Source: Nitrospinota bacterium
GTDB taxonomy: Bacteria; Nitrospinota; Nitrospinia; Nitrospinales; Nitrospinaceae
Direction of reading: 5' to 3'
Assembly (NCBI GenBank): GCA_027298165.1
Contig: JAPUGN010000027.1
Coordinates: 1-7,267, forward strand
DNA length: 7,267 nt
Part shown: positions 6,095 to 7,267 of the stretch, in pieces
Layout of the letters: every line of letters begins with the position of its first letter
How positions within the stretch are numbered: the first letter of the stretch is position 1
The notes under the pieces: generated by a model
What the model saw: the letters and a program-made list of their open reading frames with translations, nothing else
What the model was told of the DNA's origin: nothing
The model's database searches: none
Translations under genes and position numbers: made by a program

Positions 6095-7267
6095 ATGAAA
6101 GCTGTAATCCTTGCCGCCGGTAAAGGAGACAATCTCAAACCGTTTACCGACACCCGGCCCAATCCCATGATCAGCGTGGCCGGAAAATATCTGTTCGACC
6201 ACAACCTCGACCTGCTTCAGAAGGCCGGTATCAATGACATCTTCGTGGTGGTTGGGCATCAGAAGGACAAGCTGATCGAGCAGATCGGCGAGCATGTGCA
6301 TAACGGGCTGAATCTGCAATACGTGGTGCAGAAACGCGCGGGGGGCATCGGCGATGCGGTGTTGAAGATCAAGGACAAAATCCTGCCGGGGGAGTATTTC
6401 CTGCTCATCTACGGGGATATCGTTACCGCGGAAAACATTTTCAGCAAAACCCAGCAGTCCTTTCACGCCTTCAAGGGTCCGGTGGCTTCCATCTGCCTGC
6501 CGCCGTCCAACGAGATGTTCGGCAACGTGTTTCTGAATGCCAACATGAACATCACCAAAATCGTCGAAAAACCCAAGGGAGGGGACCACCTCGGCAATTA
6601 CGTGCTGGCCGGTGTGTATATTCTTCCCGCGGGTTTTTTCAAATTGCTGGAGAAAAACCAGAAGTCGATGGAAAAGGCTCTCAAGGCGCTGGTCGAGGAG
6701 GAGGGTCTGCGAGCCTCGATGTGGGAGGAAGAATGGCTGGACGTGGTCTACCCCTGGGAGATTCTGCGGGCCAACAAAATTATTATGGACTCCTGGGAGC
6801 ATTCGAAAATTTCCAAAACCGCAACCCTGGAATCGAATGTCACGATTTCGGGCACTGTGCATATCGATGACAACGTGGTGATCAAGGCGGGGGCGGTGCT
6901 GGAGGGTCCCTGCTCCATCGGCAAAGACTGTTATATCGGCAACAATTCCCTGATCCGCAGTTACACTGCGCTGGAGGACAACTGCTCCGTCGGCTATGGG
7001 GTGGAATTGAAAAACTGCGTGGTGCAGAAAAATTCCCATATCGGACGCCTGTCGTTCATCGGCGACAGCGTGCTGGGAGAAAATGTGGATATCGGCGCGG
7101 GCACGATGACCGTCAACCGGAAGTTGGACTGGAGCACCATCAAGGACAAGCATCGGACCAAAACTATAGATACTGGCATCATTAAGCTGGGATCGTTCAT
7201 CGGGGATGATGTGGTCATCGGCGCGGGCAATTCCATCGAGCCCGGAACCGTGATCCCCCCGGGCAAG
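6095..7267 (+). CDS. GlmU-like two-domain protein: nucleotidyltransferase fold plus left-handed beta helix (3' partial)
   Basis: An open frame from ATG 6095 (GGAA at 6083-6086, 8 bases upstream) runs off the right edge with 391 residues and no stop. Residues 1-235 resemble the sugar-1-phosphate nucleotidyltransferases of the archaeal GlmU-like type: MKAVILAAGKG (1-11), FVVVGHQKDKL (50-60), LLIYGDIV (103-110) with metal-type Asp108, VEKP (157-160) and WLDVVYPWEIL (214-224). Residues about 245-391 are hexapeptide repeats of a left-handed beta helix, aligning well with the GlmU acetyltransferase region (IGDSVLGENVDIGAGT, 322-337). Key residues differ: the GxGTR signature reads GKGDN (9-13), PKP reads PNP (22-24), and the GlmU GHLTY motif reads GRLSF (317-321), so the catalytic His and Tyr are Arg318 and Phe321. 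Asn341 is kept. It could be an inactive or repurposed enzyme, or a divergent active one. It shares GCCGGTAAAGG with the preceding gene (6116-6126 and 5346-5356), as expected for paralogues. Confidence 0.87.
   Translation, partial: MKAVILAAGKGDNLKPFTDTRPNPMISVAGKYLFDHNLDLLQKAGINDIFVVVGHQKDKLIEQIGEHVHNGLNLQYVVQKRAGGIGDAVLKIKDKILPGEYFLLIYGDIVTAENIFSKTQQSFHAFKGPVASICLPPSNEMFGNVFLNANMNITKIVEKPKGGDHLGNYVLAGVYILPAGFFKLLEKNQKSMEKALKALVEEEGLRASMWEEEWLDVVYPWEILRANKIIMDSWEHSKISKTATLESNVTISGTVHIDDNVVIKAGAVLEGPCSIGKDCYIGNNSLIRSYTALEDNCSVGYGVELKNCVVQKNSHIGRLSFIGDSVLGENVDIGAGTMTVNRKLDWSTIKDKHRTKTIDTGIIKLGSFIGDDVVIGAGNSIEPGTVIPPGK

Noticed and set aside
6038..7153. 371-codon open frame on the minus strand
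   Set aside because: It lies wholly antisense to the GlmU-like gene at 6095-7267, whose product has clear family motifs. The minus-strand translation shows no recognisable domain and is rich in His, Asp and Gln, as expected for an antisense shadow.

Overview
This 7.3 kb window is gene-dense bacterial chromosome (roughly mid-50s % G+C by eye) made of housekeeping genes with almost no spacer DNA. There is no rRNA, tRNA, CRISPR, insertion sequence or phage signature. The gene set (hisB-hisH, smpB, an MtaB-type methylthiotransferase, a small Fis-like protein, GlmU-type enzymes) points to a Gram-negative lineage such as Nitrospinota or a former Deltaproteobacteria group. That placement is inference from gene content and style, not from a marker gene.

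Left block, + strand (2-2290): the tail of an unrecognised protein with a low-complexity C-terminus, then hisB and hisH joined as TAAATG with no gap, then, 9 bases later, a 10-helix EamA/DMT-family transporter. This is probably one transcription unit for part of histidine biosynthesis with a transporter at its end. It meets the next block head-on: the transporter and smpB stop codons overlap by 4 bp, and a weak hairpin with a T-tract sits on the junction.

Middle block, - strand (4861 down to 2287): mtaB, a SAM hydroxide adenosyltransferase (DUF62 family) and smpB, with a 16-bp overlap and then a 2-bp gap. This is a compact operon linking tRNA modification, SAM turnover and trans-translation. 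The best mtaB start is a GTG at 4861 with a clear Shine-Dalgarno sequence.

The only sizeable intergenic region (4862-5061) is a divergent promoter region. A sigma70-like promoter reads right (TTGACC, 17 bp, extended -10 TAGGAT) and a weaker one reads left toward mtaB.

Right block, + strand (5062-7267): an 88-residue Fis-family DNA-binding protein overlaps by 19 bp a GlmU-type uridylyltransferase that lacks the acetyltransferase half. Next comes a two-domain GlmU-like protein (nucleotidyltransferase fold plus left-handed beta helix) that runs off the window. The most interesting observation is in this pair. The single-domain enzyme keeps the canonical nucleotidyltransferase residues (Arg18, Lys25, Asp106). 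The two-domain protein has lost the equivalents of that Arg and Lys, and also of the GlmU acetyltransferase His and Tyr. This suggests a divided or repurposed GlmU system, possibly under a Fis-like co-transcribed regulator.
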